Part shown: piece after piece, positions 1 to 6,715 of the stretch
Numbering within the stretch: position 1 is the first letter of the stretch
Layout of the letters: each line of letters starts with the position of its first letter
From: an uncultured Bacteroidales bacterium
GTDB taxonomy: Bacteria > Bacteroidota > Bacteroidia > Bacteroidales > Paludibacteraceae
Direction of reading: 5' to 3'
Assembly (NCBI GenBank): GCA_937911235.1
Contig: CALDPN010000210.1
Span: 1 to 22,875, forward strand
Length of the DNA: 22,875 bases
The notes under the pieces: generated by a model
Told to the model about the DNA's origin: nothing
The model's database searches: none
What the model saw: the letters and a program-made list of their open reading frames with translations, nothing else
Translations under genes and position numbers: made by a program

Positions 1-40
1 CCCCTACGGCGTTTCAACAGAAATCACCGCGTTACGGCAG

Positions 41-68
41 GGCGGGGGCTTGCTCCCGCCGTTTTTTT
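41..68 (+). terminator. Rho-independent terminator at the left edge
   Basis: An 8-bp GC-rich stem (41-48 with 53-60, one G-U pair, loop CTTG) is followed by a run of seven T residues. It would end transcription of a gene lying left of the window. Its GC richness contrasts with the AT-rich Bacteroidales DNA further right. Confidence 0.85.
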
Positions 69-74
69 ATTAAA

Positions 75-141
75 TTTTGTAAAGTCTGCTTGACATAACA
101 AAAACGTTGTGGTATATTATTTTTGTAAAGTTAACTTGACA
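75..141 (+). promoter_or_regulatory. Sigma70-type promoter with two copies of an 18-bp operator
   Basis: TTGACA at 90-95 and TATATT at 113-118 are separated by exactly 17 nt, a near-consensus housekeeping promoter. Two near-identical 21-nt blocks (75-95 and 121-141) lie over the -35 box and just after the -10 box. Each holds an imperfect palindrome; the second reads TGTAAAGTTAACTTGACA. The placement fits autorepression by the HTH protein encoded immediately downstream. The binding assignment is inference. Confidence 0.7.
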
Positions 142-168
142 AAAATCCGCAAAGGAGGAATCTTTGCT

Positions 169-369
169 TTGAAAAACAGAATTGAGGAAATCCGAAAAGA
201 AAAAGGTATTAAACAGGAAGATTTTGCAAAACTTATGGGTGTTTCCCGCCAGACCATAAGTTCCCTTGAAACGGGAAAATATAATCCTTCGATTTTTCTT
301 GCTTATAAAATCGCAAAATATTTTGAAATGACTATCGAGGAAGTTTTTATCTTCGATGAAGAAATGTGA
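169..369 (+). CDS. Small XRE-family HTH transcriptional regulator (Firmicutes type)
   Basis: This 66-residue protein is almost entirely an XRE/Cro helix-turn-helix. It starts KNRIEEIRKEKG, has the recognition region MGVSRQTISSLETGKYNPS and ends in an acidic FDEEM tail. It matches the compact single-domain regulators common in Clostridia and Bacilli. I chose the TTG at 169 because a strong AAAGGAGG site sits at 151-158, 10 nt upstream, and the family begins at this residue; an ATG at 109 would add an unlikely extension. It is probably a dimeric repressor of its own promoter, acting at the two palindromes at 75-141. The strong SD and TTG start are unlike the other genes of the window. The regulator family is confident; its targets are inferred. 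Confidence 0.85.
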   Translation: MKNRIEEIRKEKGIKQEDFAKLMGVSRQTISSLETGKYNPSIFLAYKIAKYFEMTIEEVFIFDEEM

Positions 370-382
370 AAGGAAGAAAACC

Positions 383-622
383 ATGAAAAAAAAGATAATA
401 AGCTGCGTTCTGTTGTTATGCGTGCTTTTATCTTTGTTCTGCGTGTACTCGAGTGCAGCCGAAACGGACTATCTTCTTCAAGAAATGAAGGATAACATAG
501 ACGATTTCGATCCGGATGCTATAACGACTTCTAAAGCTTGCGTAGTTGGTGTATATACCGATGAAGCGAATGCTTCTTTTTCGGATTATAATCTTTATAT
601 GTATCTTTATATTCATTTATAA
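383..622 (+). pseudogene. Secreted hypothetical protein, probably truncated at a junction
   Basis: The ATG at 383 follows an AGGAAG ribosome site by about 6 nt, and the gene starts 13 nt after the HTH stop. The N-terminus is a clear Sec signal peptide: MKKK, a leucine-rich core, then SSAA before ETD. The mature part is acidic with no family I recognise (it contains DFDPDAITTSKAC and VGVYTDEANASFSDYN). Only about 79 residues remain, and the last few (MYLYIHL) overlap the region where the opposite-strand GHKL ATPase is still being read. I infer that the native reading frame is cut near 590-613 and that the present stop belongs to foreign sequence. It could instead be a genuine very short secreted protein. 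Confidence 0.5.
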
Positions 623-1835
623 TGGCAGGAGATTTTTCAATAGTTTCTGGTTCTTCACATTGTAGAATATTATCAACTTTGGGTTGAAAAATATCTATAG
701 GGGTATCGTTATTTTTCTTAATTGCATTATGCTTCTTTATAATTTTATTTACTGCCTTACGATTCTCATCTAATCTATATTCATCTGCTTGTGTATATAA
801 ATCAAATTCCTTCGTATGAATTTCATCCCTAATTGCAAGCATTAAAGCTTCTAAATTATCTTTATTCTGTATATCACTCTTATTAAAGGACACATCAAAA
901 CCCTCTAAATGAAGTTCTCCAAATAAACGTTTGTATCTAAAATTACCTTGAGAACCAAAAATTGATTTAGGAAAATATCTCCCTTCTGGACCAGCCCCAA
1001 CAACCACACGCCCCCTTCTTAACAGAACCAATCCATTGTGCATATAATTAATATCTTTTAAAATAGCAATAAATCCTTTGGCTTTATATTGTCTAAATTG
1101 AAAATCTATTTCTTTTTTCCATTTAATACTCGCTCCATTAGGATTTCTTGTAAAAGGAGCATCTAATATAGGATATTCTTCAAACTCCAAGACATCACCG
1201 CAAATAATTAAATCCATTTCTCCTTCACGAATTGATTGTCTATATATACTTGCCAATTCCGACTTAATTCTTTCTAAAATCTTCTTTGCTGGTGAATTCT
1301 TAGTTGGCTTCTCAATTGTAACTATTGTATAGTGATCATCAAGTGAAGCCTCTTTTTTTTCATATGGTAACTCCTTAAGATTTTTCTTTACCACTTCTTT
1401 TAAATCGAATACTAGGGTTCTTTCTAAATCCTCTCCTAATGCAGTTGTACATACAGACCATTTTTCTCCTAACCACCCAGCAGCTGTTTTCATCCCCATA
1501 CCAAATTCATTTAATCCTGTATTATTTTCAGGAGGTTCTGCTGTCATAAAAGCTTTATGAAAACTATTAAAATTAAGACCTGCAGCATTATCAGATATTA
1601 TTATCTTATCGGCTTGTTCCGTATCATCTCCTCCCCATACAAAATCTATTAATACCCTAAATCTAAAATTTGGATTTATTGAATGCAAATATATTTTGTT
1701 ATCTCGATAAGATTGCAGAGCATTATCAATAAACTCTGCTATGGTATGCGATGGACTATTCGTAAAATCCGCATATCTAGCATGAATCTTTGAACCAATC
1801 TCAATACTAACCGCATTTTTTTCAATTTCACTCAT
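531..1835 (-). CDS. GHKL-fold ATPase (MORC/MutL-like), C-terminus uncertain
   Basis: The 434-residue frame has the three Bergerat-fold motifs in order: EFIDNA (34-39, with the metal-binding Asn), DNAAGL (82-87) and NEFGMGMK (109-116). A second domain of the S5 type common to GHKL ATPases probably follows. Such proteins bind ATP and dimerise through the N-terminal lobe. Prokaryotic MORC-like GHKL ATPases are known to sit next to restriction-modification genes. The start overlaps the methyltransferase stop by 8 bp, implying translational coupling. The last 20 or so residues (basic, ending LHRYIHQLRKL) run into the suspected chimeric junction, so the real C-terminus and any partner nuclease downstream may be missing. 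The ATPase fold is confident; a defence role is inferred from the pairing. Confidence 0.8.
   Translation of the reverse strand: MSEIEKNAVSIEIGSKIHARYADFTNSPSHTIAEFIDNALQSYRDNKIYLHSINPNFRFRVLIDFVWGGDDTEQADKIIISDNAAGLNFNSFHKAFMTAEPPENNTGLNEFGMGMKTAAGWLGEKWSVCTTALGEDLERTLVFDLKEVVKKNLKELPYEKKEASLDDHYTIVTIEKPTKNSPAKKILERIKSELASIYRQSIREGEMDLIICGDVLEFEEYPILDAPFTRNPNGASIKWKKEIDFQFRQYKAKGFIAILKDINYMHNGLVLLRRGRVVVGAGPEGRYFPKSIFGSQGNFRYKRLFGELHLEGFDVSFNKSDIQNKDNLEALMLAIRDEIHTKEFDLYTQADEYRLDENRKAVNKIIKKHNAIKKNNDTPIDIFQPKVDNILQCEEPETIEKSPAIINEYKDTYKDYNPKKKHSLHRYIHQLRKL
588..613. other. Suspected junction between Firmicutes-like and Bacteroidales DNA
   Basis: Left of here the genes run on the plus strand with strong SD sites and a Firmicutes-type regulator. 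Right of here genes have Bacteroidales character. The stretch itself is low-complexity (TTTATA and ATCTTTAT motifs) and is read as coding from both sides. Short shared low-complexity sequence is a typical place for an assembly mis-join, but a real insertion cannot be excluded. Confidence 0.5.
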
Positions 1836-3276
1836 ATTTCAACATCTTCTTAGCTATTATCTTAACAATATCCACGTTTATTGCATTACCCAATGCTTCA
1901 TAAATTCTAGTTTTTGATAAGTTATCAAACTTTAATCCTTGCATTCCTTGTAATGTTGCTGCTTCTCTGATAGAGAGATAACGACCATAACTTATATCTT
2001 CTCTTGTCAACCCATATTGTTTTAATTCTTCATCTGTATAATTTTGAATACATTCCTCTGGAAGTCTTACCCAAGGAAGTATTGGAACCTGTGTTCCAAC
2101 AAGATTTAACGCTGGAGAAAAAGTTGGCAATTTAACCCTTATTCCTGAAGCCCTAAATTGTACTATCTTTGTTTTTATTTCTCCATCATCATCACCTTTA
2201 CAATTCCATTCAAATTTCAAATGACTATTATCCCATGTTCGTATTTGCTCTACCCACTCACTAAGCCATTCCAAATTATCATCCCAAAACTCCCGATTTT
2301 GTCTTATATATCTTTTTTTCCAATCTGGGAATTCTTCAGAAGAATTAGACTGTGCATAGTTAGGCAATAGACCTAAGTTATATGGTTTTGTAGGTCCATT
2401 TAATCCACAACCTAACCGACCTCTACGGCCTCTTAATTGGCACAAACTTTGCTTATAGGGTGCTATTCTCTCATATTCATAAGTAGCCCCGAACTCCATA
2501 GCCCAAATTGGAAATCTTGGAATCTTTCTATTACGCTTTTTAATTTCATCCAAAAAGGATTGCCATACTTTTAATTGTTGGTGTGTTTTAAGAGATAAAG
2601 TTTGCACCTCTGTATCATTTTCATTTATAATAGTAGAAATGTCACAATTTGCATCTTTCTTTCCTTCTGGGAATACAAATTTTCCTAAACTAGACACTTC
2701 AACCAAATCTTTACGCAATCCAACTATATATATACGCTTACGGTGTTGTGGTATACCAAATTGATGTGGAGATAGAATTTCACCACTTACATAATAACCT
2801 AGCGAATCTAAACGTTCTTGAATAATTCTCCACGTATTACCATTATCGTGACCTTTTAAATTTGAAACATTTTCCAACAACAAAAATCTTGGCTTATCAT
2901 TTAACTTTCCCCTTTCTTCGATAATGGCACAGATATAATCAAACATATTGCCACGACCCTCATCCAAAAAGCCTTGACGTTTACCCGCTTGACTAAATGG
3001 TTGACAAGGGAATCCAGCACACAAGATATCATGATGTGGAATTGTTGTTAAATCAACTTTAGTAATATCACCTTCAATCCGAGGTGCATCTGGAAAATTC
3101 AATTTATATAGTTGCTGCAAATCCTCTTTTAATTCTGATGTAAAAACACATTTACATCCAAGAGATCTTAATGCAATATGAAAACCTCCAAGCCCAGCAA
3201 ATAAATCAATAAAAGTAAGTACACTTTTATCTTTTTGACTTTTACTACTCATTTCTCTCTTATTAATGCATAACAA
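1828..3276 (-). CDS. DNA (cytosine-5-)-methyltransferase
   Basis: This transfers a methyl group from S-adenosylmethionine to C5 of cytosine in a specific DNA sequence. All hallmark motifs are visible: I (DLFAGLGGF, 24-32), IV with the catalytic Cys (GFPCQPFSQAG, Cys91), VI (ENV, 135-137), VIII (QHRKRIYIVG, 177-186) and X (EALGNAIN, 460-467). A long stretch from about 190 to 400 between VIII and the C-terminal motifs holds the target-recognition domain, so the recognised site cannot be read off. At 482 residues it is typical for the family. The start could be Met1 (3276) or Met9 (3252); no SD decides. A possible -7 box (TACATTTG) lies on the minus strand at 3362-3369. It is the first gene of a pair with the overlapping GHKL ATPase, and no recognisable restriction endonuclease is present in the window. 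Confidence 0.93.
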   Translation of the reverse strand: MLCINKREMSSKSQKDKSVLTFIDLFAGLGGFHIALRSLGCKCVFTSELKEDLQQLYKLNFPDAPRIEGDITKVDLTTIPHHDILCAGFPCQPFSQAGKRQGFLDEGRGNMFDYICAIIEERGKLNDKPRFLLLENVSNLKGHDNGNTWRIIQERLDSLGYYVSGEILSPHQFGIPQHRKRIYIVGLRKDLVEVSSLGKFVFPEGKKDANCDISTIINENDTEVQTLSLKTHQQLKVWQSFLDEIKKRNRKIPRFPIWAMEFGATYEYERIAPYKQSLCQLRGRRGRLGCGLNGPTKPYNLGLLPNYAQSNSSEEFPDWKKRYIRQNREFWDDNLEWLSEWVEQIRTWDNSHLKFEWNCKGDDDGEIKTKIVQFRASGIRVKLPTFSPALNLVGTQVPILPWVRLPEECIQNYTDEELKQYGLTREDISYGRYLSIREAATLQGMQGLKFDNLSKTRIYEALGNAINVDIVKIIAKKMLKYE

Positions 3277-3406
3277 TTATCATACCTTTGTATTTAGGCA
3301 GATAAATATCTTTAATTATAAAATTCAATCAAACGTTATAAATTCAGCTTTTGTAGATTTACAAATGTAGGAATTTTTAAGGAGAATTAAGATACTAGGA
3401 AGGACA

Positions 3407-3468
3407 TTTTTTGTTTTTCAGAACAAAAATGGGCAAATTGCTGAACATTTTGTTCTAGAAAACAAAAT
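3407..3468. repeat. Imperfect inverted repeat, arms about 23 nt
   Basis: Left arm 3407-3431 and right arm 3446-3468 are near reverse complements, each containing AGAACAAAA-type or mirrored sequence, around a 14-nt spacer. It lies about 130 nt upstream of the methyltransferase start in an otherwise gene-free stretch (3277-3554). A smaller inverted pair GAGACA/TGTCTC follows at 3483-3488 and 3507-3512. Possible operator or transcript end structure; no function is assigned. Confidence 0.5.
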
Positions 3469-3554
3469 CTAAGATAGAATTTGAGACAAAAAAACTCCTG
3501 ATCCGATGTCTCAGATTTGGAGGGGCTAATTGTAATTATAATAAAATACTCTTT

Positions 3555-3677
3555 TTATTCCATAATCTTTACGATTGGGATGGTTTTGGCCATACCTGAT
3601 TTGGCTGTATATTTGTAGACTCCTACTTGTCTGAAACATTTGCCACTTGGCATATATGCATAAACCCCTCTATTTCA
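3555..3677 (-). pseudogene. 3' remnant of an unrecognised gene
   Basis: Read on the minus strand, an in-frame stretch just after a TGA ends in MPSGKCFRQVGVYKYTAKSG, then MAKTIPIVKIME and TAA. The composition looks like real protein. No complete gene fits around it, and upstream the frame is closed where the 33-bp repeat cassette begins. I read it as the surviving C-terminal part of a gene, possibly cut when the cassette arrived. A native 32-residue ORF starting at 3653 is the alternative. I do not recognise the family. Confidence 0.35.
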
Positions 3678-3698
3678 GAATATAAAGGCTTAAAACTA

Positions 3699-3786
3699 AA
3701 AAAATCCAAACAAATAAATCGCCAAAAATCGAAAAAATCCAAAGAAATAATTTGCCGTTTTTTGAAAAAATCCAAAGAAATAATTT
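3699..3786. repeat. 33-bp tandem repeat cassette, copy 1 (33+33+22)
   Basis: Units at 3699-3731, 3732-3764 and 3765-3786 each begin AAAAAATCCAAA and have a 33-nt period. The third unit is cut after 22 nt. The cassette recurs at 6051-6138 with the same unit lengths and truncation point. Read as protein the period is 11 residues (KKSKEIICRFL on plus, IISLDFF-containing on minus), but neither frame looks like a genuine gene. Copy 1 lies between the SIMPL gene stop and a gene remnant. Confidence 0.85.
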
Positions 3787-4451
3787 CTACTCCCCTATCA
3801 ATTCCCACACTACATTTACGGTATCAGTAAAGGTATGGTCTTCGGGGGTAATAGGCAATGAATCTTCACTAGATGCACTATCAAGAGAAGCTTCGCAAAG
3901 CATATAACGAGTTTCATAATCATAGCCGCTAGGTTGACCGTACTTAATATCCAAAACTTTTCCTAACTTACATCCGCTGGTTTGGGCAATAACACGGGCT
4001 CTTGCCATGGCATCGTTAGTTGCCGCTTCCAATGCTTTGTACTTTATTGCTTGCTCGTCCTTTATGTAGTAATATATCCTGGTTTGTGCAAAAACTAACT
4101 CTTCGCAAATAGCGCTGGCTATATTATTTACCAACAGGTTATCAAGTGGCAATTCTATGTCTACAATCATATCTAAATTATAACCATTCTTAATACGCTC
4201 TACAAAATTGCCTTTTTTATCGTACTTATTCTCTATATGATAGTCAACATCAAAACGAATAGTTTTGGCCTGAGTAGGCAATTGCTCATAATTTTCTAAA
4301 ATTTGTACGATAGCCGACAAATCATCTTTACCAGCCTGATAGGCTTGTTTACTATCCACAAAAAAACGATGAACAGTAACTTTTAAACAGATGGTATCAG
4401 GAGCCATAGTTACTTTTCCCTACCTTCTACCGAAATTCTTGAAGTTTCCAT
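3787..4451 (-). pseudogene. SIMPL-domain (DUF541-like) protein, N-terminus frameshifted
   Basis: The 206-residue frame starting at 4407 has the C-terminal features of SIMPL proteins: alternating beta strands, then a helix (ALEAATNDAMARARVIAQTS) followed by GCKLGKVLDIKYGQ. SIMPL domains occur in periplasmic or cytosolic proteins of poorly defined role. This one shows no signal peptide. Family members usually start with a strand, then G-E-G-K-V and a proline-aspartate pair. Here ATG at 4451 gives METSRISVEGREK and stops, and the other frame continues VTMAPDTICLKV. One extra A in the AAAA run at 4414-4417 would join them. So the gene is either a recent pseudogene, a homopolymer sequencing error, or is translated from 4407 without its first strand. 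Element B copy 1 lies directly upstream. Confidence 0.7.
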
Positions 4452-4461
4452 AATCTATAAA

Positions 4462-4523
4462 TTTAAAGGTTAATTAATGCTTTATTCTATTTCATCCTGC
4501 AAAAATAAAAGCAAGCTGTATCA
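4462..4523 (-). repeat. 62-bp repeated element B, copy 1 (terminator stem plus -7 box)
   Basis: This matches 6137-6198 with five mismatches and no gaps. On the minus strand it carries one arm of a terminator stem, a TATTTTTG -7 box (4500-4507) and a short leader. The mismatches in the stem arm are matched by changes in the opposite arm outside the element, so the hairpin is kept in both copies. Copy 1 lies between the ATPase gene end and the SIMPL start. Confidence 0.75.
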
Positions 4524-4542
4524 AAACATGGTACAGCTTGCT
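4510..4542 (-). terminator. Terminator of the AAA ATPase gene
   Basis: A perfect 11-bp stem (AGCAAGCTGTA at 4510-4520 with 4532-4542) is followed on the minus strand by a T-rich run (4501-4509). It lies about 80 nt past the ATPase stop. Confidence 0.8.
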
Positions 4543-4620
4543 AAAAAAATCAAATTTCTAAATATCCTTCTTCGTCGTATGCTTTATTTCATTTACCCCA
4601 TTACTGCAATTTTTATTCAA

Positions 4621-6009
4621 TTACTTCTCAATCCCTTGCTTCACTTCTTCCATTTGGGCGATAGCGTACATTGGGCAAATACGAACATGTCTCACTTCTG
4701 CATTATCATTTTTATCTACATAAGTAAATTTTCCAAAATTTTCCATAGAGCATCTTATGGCGTAATGAAGCTTTTTATCACGCATAAAAGACCATAAACT
4801 CTTCATACCACCTTGTGTATCTGCCTTTACTTCAATTGGAACTACTATTTGCAAATAACTAGATATGTAATCTATCTCTGCTTGCGAATTCTTTGCATTT
4901 CTTACCCAATAATATAGGTCGTGTCGAATATTCGGACTCATATGATGCAACATTTCTAGTCCTACTACAAGTTCTGCCATGGGTCCTTTATTTGCAAGTT
5001 CTGCTGCACTTGCCGTTAAAATCTGCGTAGTAAGTTCAGATATATCTCCTAACGACATATTTAATAGTCTAAGCAATAGTCCCGTGTCAAGCAATAGCAT
5101 CTTTTGATACGACTTATCTTCTTCACTACCAAATGGCAAACCATTAGCATCTGTATGCGTTACTGGATGTAGAATACCTGCAAGAGTGAGTAATTGAATA
5201 GCTTTTTTTACTTCAGCTGTTTTATATTCTTGTCCCACTTTTGAGTAAACAAACTTTTTAGTTACCTGAACTGCCGCACTACGTAGTGTTTGGCGCAGCA
5301 ATATAGGATCTACAGTTTTCTTGTATTTAGGGAAATCATCTTCGTAAGTAACAATAATATCATCTTGAACTTCTTGGCATTTTACATAATCGTGATACTC
5401 AACCCAAGTCTTAACAGATTCTGGCATTCCTCCTACAAGCATATATGCACGAAGCATTTCAACCAATTTATCGTGTAGAGGTTCTGGTAAAGGATTATCT
5501 ATAGAAGCTTGATTGCGAGCCTCAATGAGTAGATGTAGACCATTTGCTTCAAGAAATTCATCAAATGTCATAGGATACATAAACATAGAGTGAATTCTCC
5601 CTACTCCAAATGTAGGAAGTTCATTTAATGCAAATTCAAGAAGAGAGCCCGCGGCTATTACGTGAAGTTCAGGCATATCCTCCTTAAAAAAGCGTAAAGC
5701 CATTATAGCTTGGGGACAATCTTGAATTTCATCAAGAAACAAAAGCGTTTTACCTGGCTTAATAGAAGTTCCATACATAGCTGATATTTGCGGAACAATA
5801 CGCTTCACGTCTAAATCATCCTTAAATAGAGCTTTATATTTAGGCTGTTTTTCAAAGTTTATCTCAACAAAAGTCTCAAACTTTTTAGATAATTCTTGAA
5901 CTGCTGTGGATTTTCCCACCTGTCTAGCTCCTCTAAGTAATAATGGTTTATGAACATCTCTTGACGCCCACTCTGATAGATATTTATCAATTAGTCTTTT
6001 ACAGTACAT
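4621..6009 (-). CDS. AAA-family ATPase with DUF4143 C-terminal domain
   Basis: The N-terminal ATPase domain has Walker A GARQVGKST (27-35), Walker B LLFLDEIQD with D93/E94, and AAGSLLEFAL as the sensor region. The C-terminal half is the DUF4143 domain with a PIEVKADTQGG-like nuclease-fold motif near the end. These proteins are abundant in Bacteroidales, their role is unproven, and the C-terminal fold resembles restriction-nuclease-like proteins. I start at 6009 (MYCKRLIDKYL), where the family conservation begins; an ATG at 6045 would add 12 residues. At 462 residues it is of usual length. Its leader holds the 33-bp cassette copy 2 and, beyond that, element B with a TATTTTTG -7 box. Its terminator is at 4510-4542. 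Confidence 0.9.
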   Translation of the reverse strand: MYCKRLIDKYLSEWASRDVHKPLLLRGARQVGKSTAVQELSKKFETFVEINFEKQPKYKALFKDDLDVKRIVPQISAMYGTSIKPGKTLLFLDEIQDCPQAIMALRFFKEDMPELHVIAAGSLLEFALNELPTFGVGRIHSMFMYPMTFDEFLEANGLHLLIEARNQASIDNPLPEPLHDKLVEMLRAYMLVGGMPESVKTWVEYHDYVKCQEVQDDIIVTYEDDFPKYKKTVDPILLRQTLRSAAVQVTKKFVYSKVGQEYKTAEVKKAIQLLTLAGILHPVTHTDANGLPFGSEEDKSYQKMLLLDTGLLLRLLNMSLGDISELTTQILTASAAELANKGPMAELVVGLEMLHHMSPNIRHDLYYWVRNAKNSQAEIDYISSYLQIVVPIEVKADTQGGMKSLWSFMRDKKLHYAIRCSMENFGKFTYVDKNDNAEVRHVRICPMYAIAQMEEVKQGIEK

Positions 6010-6050
6010 ATATAAATTCCTTTGTTTCAGTATGTAAAAGTACAAAATTA

Positions 6051-6138
6051 AAATTATCCAAACAAATAAATTGTCAAAAATCGAAAAAATCCAAACAAAT
6101 AATTTGCCGTTTTTTGAAAAAATCCAAAGAAATAATTT
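6051..6138. repeat. 33-bp tandem repeat cassette, copy 2 (33+33+22)
   Basis: Units at 6051-6083, 6084-6116 and 6117-6138 align with copy 1 at a constant offset of 2352 nt, and the third unit is cut at the same point. Here the cassette forms the 5' leader of the AAA ATPase and abuts element B directly, whereas in copy 1 the SIMPL gene separates the two. Confidence 0.85.
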
Positions 6139-6198
6139 TAAAGGTTAATTAATACTTTATTCTATTTCACACTGCAAAAATAAAAGCAGGGTGTATCA
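6137..6198 (-). repeat. 62-bp repeated element B, copy 2
   Basis: Second copy of the element at 4462-4523. It carries a minus-strand TATTTTTG -7 box at 6175-6182, suited to drive the AAA ATPase, and one arm of a hairpin (GGTGTA with TACACC just outside the element). The join with the repeat cassette falls in a short T run. Confidence 0.75.
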
Positions 6199-6226
6199 TT
6201 TTTTGCTACACCTTGAAAAAAATTAT

Positions 6227-6277
6227 CCGATTTCCCGCAAATTTTAAACAGCACTTTACCCGATTTCCCGCAAATTT
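6227..6277. repeat. 18-bp direct repeat with 33-bp spacing
   Basis: CCGATTTCCCGCAAATTT occurs at 6227-6244 and 6260-6277, a 33-nt period, between element B and the terminator of the small winged-helix gene. A further partial CCGATT follows at 6280. The region 6199-6350 otherwise holds no gene. Confidence 0.8.
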
Positions 6278-6289
6278 GACCGATTAAAA

Positions 6290-6320
6290 CAAAAAAACTC
6301 CAAATCTTGCGACTTGGAGT
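6290..6320 (-). terminator. Terminator of the small winged-helix gene
   Basis: A 10-bp stem with one G-U-type position (6297-6306 with 6311-6320, loop TTGC) is followed on the minus strand by seven T residues (6290-6296). It lies 31 nt beyond the stop codon at 6351. Confidence 0.85.
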
Positions 6321-6350
6321 TGGTTGTAAATATGTTTCGGGGAGAAGTAT

Positions 6351-6530
6351 TTACTGAGCTGGAGCCCATTTGCAACGTACAGGAGATACTATTGCTCCTT
6401 CTTCTTTAAGGGCTTTCATTGCTTTATCTACTTCTTTGCGGTCTAGGCCACTAAGTTCTGCTATTTTACCTGCGTTTAGGGCTTCGCCTGCTTCTTTCAT
6501 TACTTGTAATACTTTTGCTTTTGTTTCCAT
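6351..6530 (-). CDS. Small winged-helix (MarR/ArsR-like) protein, 59 residues
   Basis: The minus-strand ORF from ATG at 6528-6530 encodes METKAKVLQVMKEAG, a helix GKIAELSGLDRKEVDKAMK, and a wing region EEGAIVSPVRCKWAPAQ. The pattern of helix, recognition helix and beta wing fits the very small winged-helix proteins conserved in Bacteroidales. A -7 box TATCTTTG lies on the minus strand at 6556-6563, about 25 nt upstream, and a strong terminator follows, so it is a stand-alone transcript. Its DNA targets are unknown. Confidence 0.85.
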   Translation of the reverse strand: METKAKVLQVMKEAGEALNAGKIAELSGLDRKEVDKAMKALKEEGAIVSPVRCKWAPAQ

Positions 6531-6555
6531 AATAATCAGTTTAAATTTTCCACAT

Positions 6556-6563
6556 CAAAGATA
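6556..6563 (-). promoter_or_regulatory. Bacteroidetes -7 box for the winged-helix gene
   Basis: TATCTTTG on the minus strand, matching TAnnTTTG, 25 nt before the start codon. No clear -33 element is seen. Confidence 0.5.
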
Positions 6564-6715
6564 AGAAAGTTTCTCTATTTCTACACGCACAGCCTTAATT
6601 TTTAGGTTTTTTTATGGAATAAGTTTCAGATTCCCCTCTCCTAAATATTTTTGACAATTGTAATTGTTTTGCAACAGGTGGGCGGGGTGAAATTCGGGGA
6701 TTGAGAGTTTCTACT

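Noticed and set aside
3699..3786. 33-bp repeats as a CRISPR array
   Set aside because: The units are directly adjacent with no spacers and are shared with a second locus, so they are tandem repeats. No cas genes are present.
3627..3830. 67-residue plus-strand ORF across the repeat cassette
   Set aside because: It is mostly the 11-residue lysine-rich translation of the tandem repeat (KKSKEII pattern), with no start signal, and overlaps the stop region of the SIMPL gene.
4410..4417. Programmed ribosomal frameshift in the SIMPL gene
   Set aside because: A four-A run alone, without a canonical slippery heptamer or downstream structure, is insufficient. A sequencing indel or pseudogene is simpler.
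4477..4797. Plus-strand 106-residue ORF over the AAA ATPase end
   Set aside because: It crosses the terminator and the 3' end of the ATPase gene and lacks any start signal. It is a shadow ORF.
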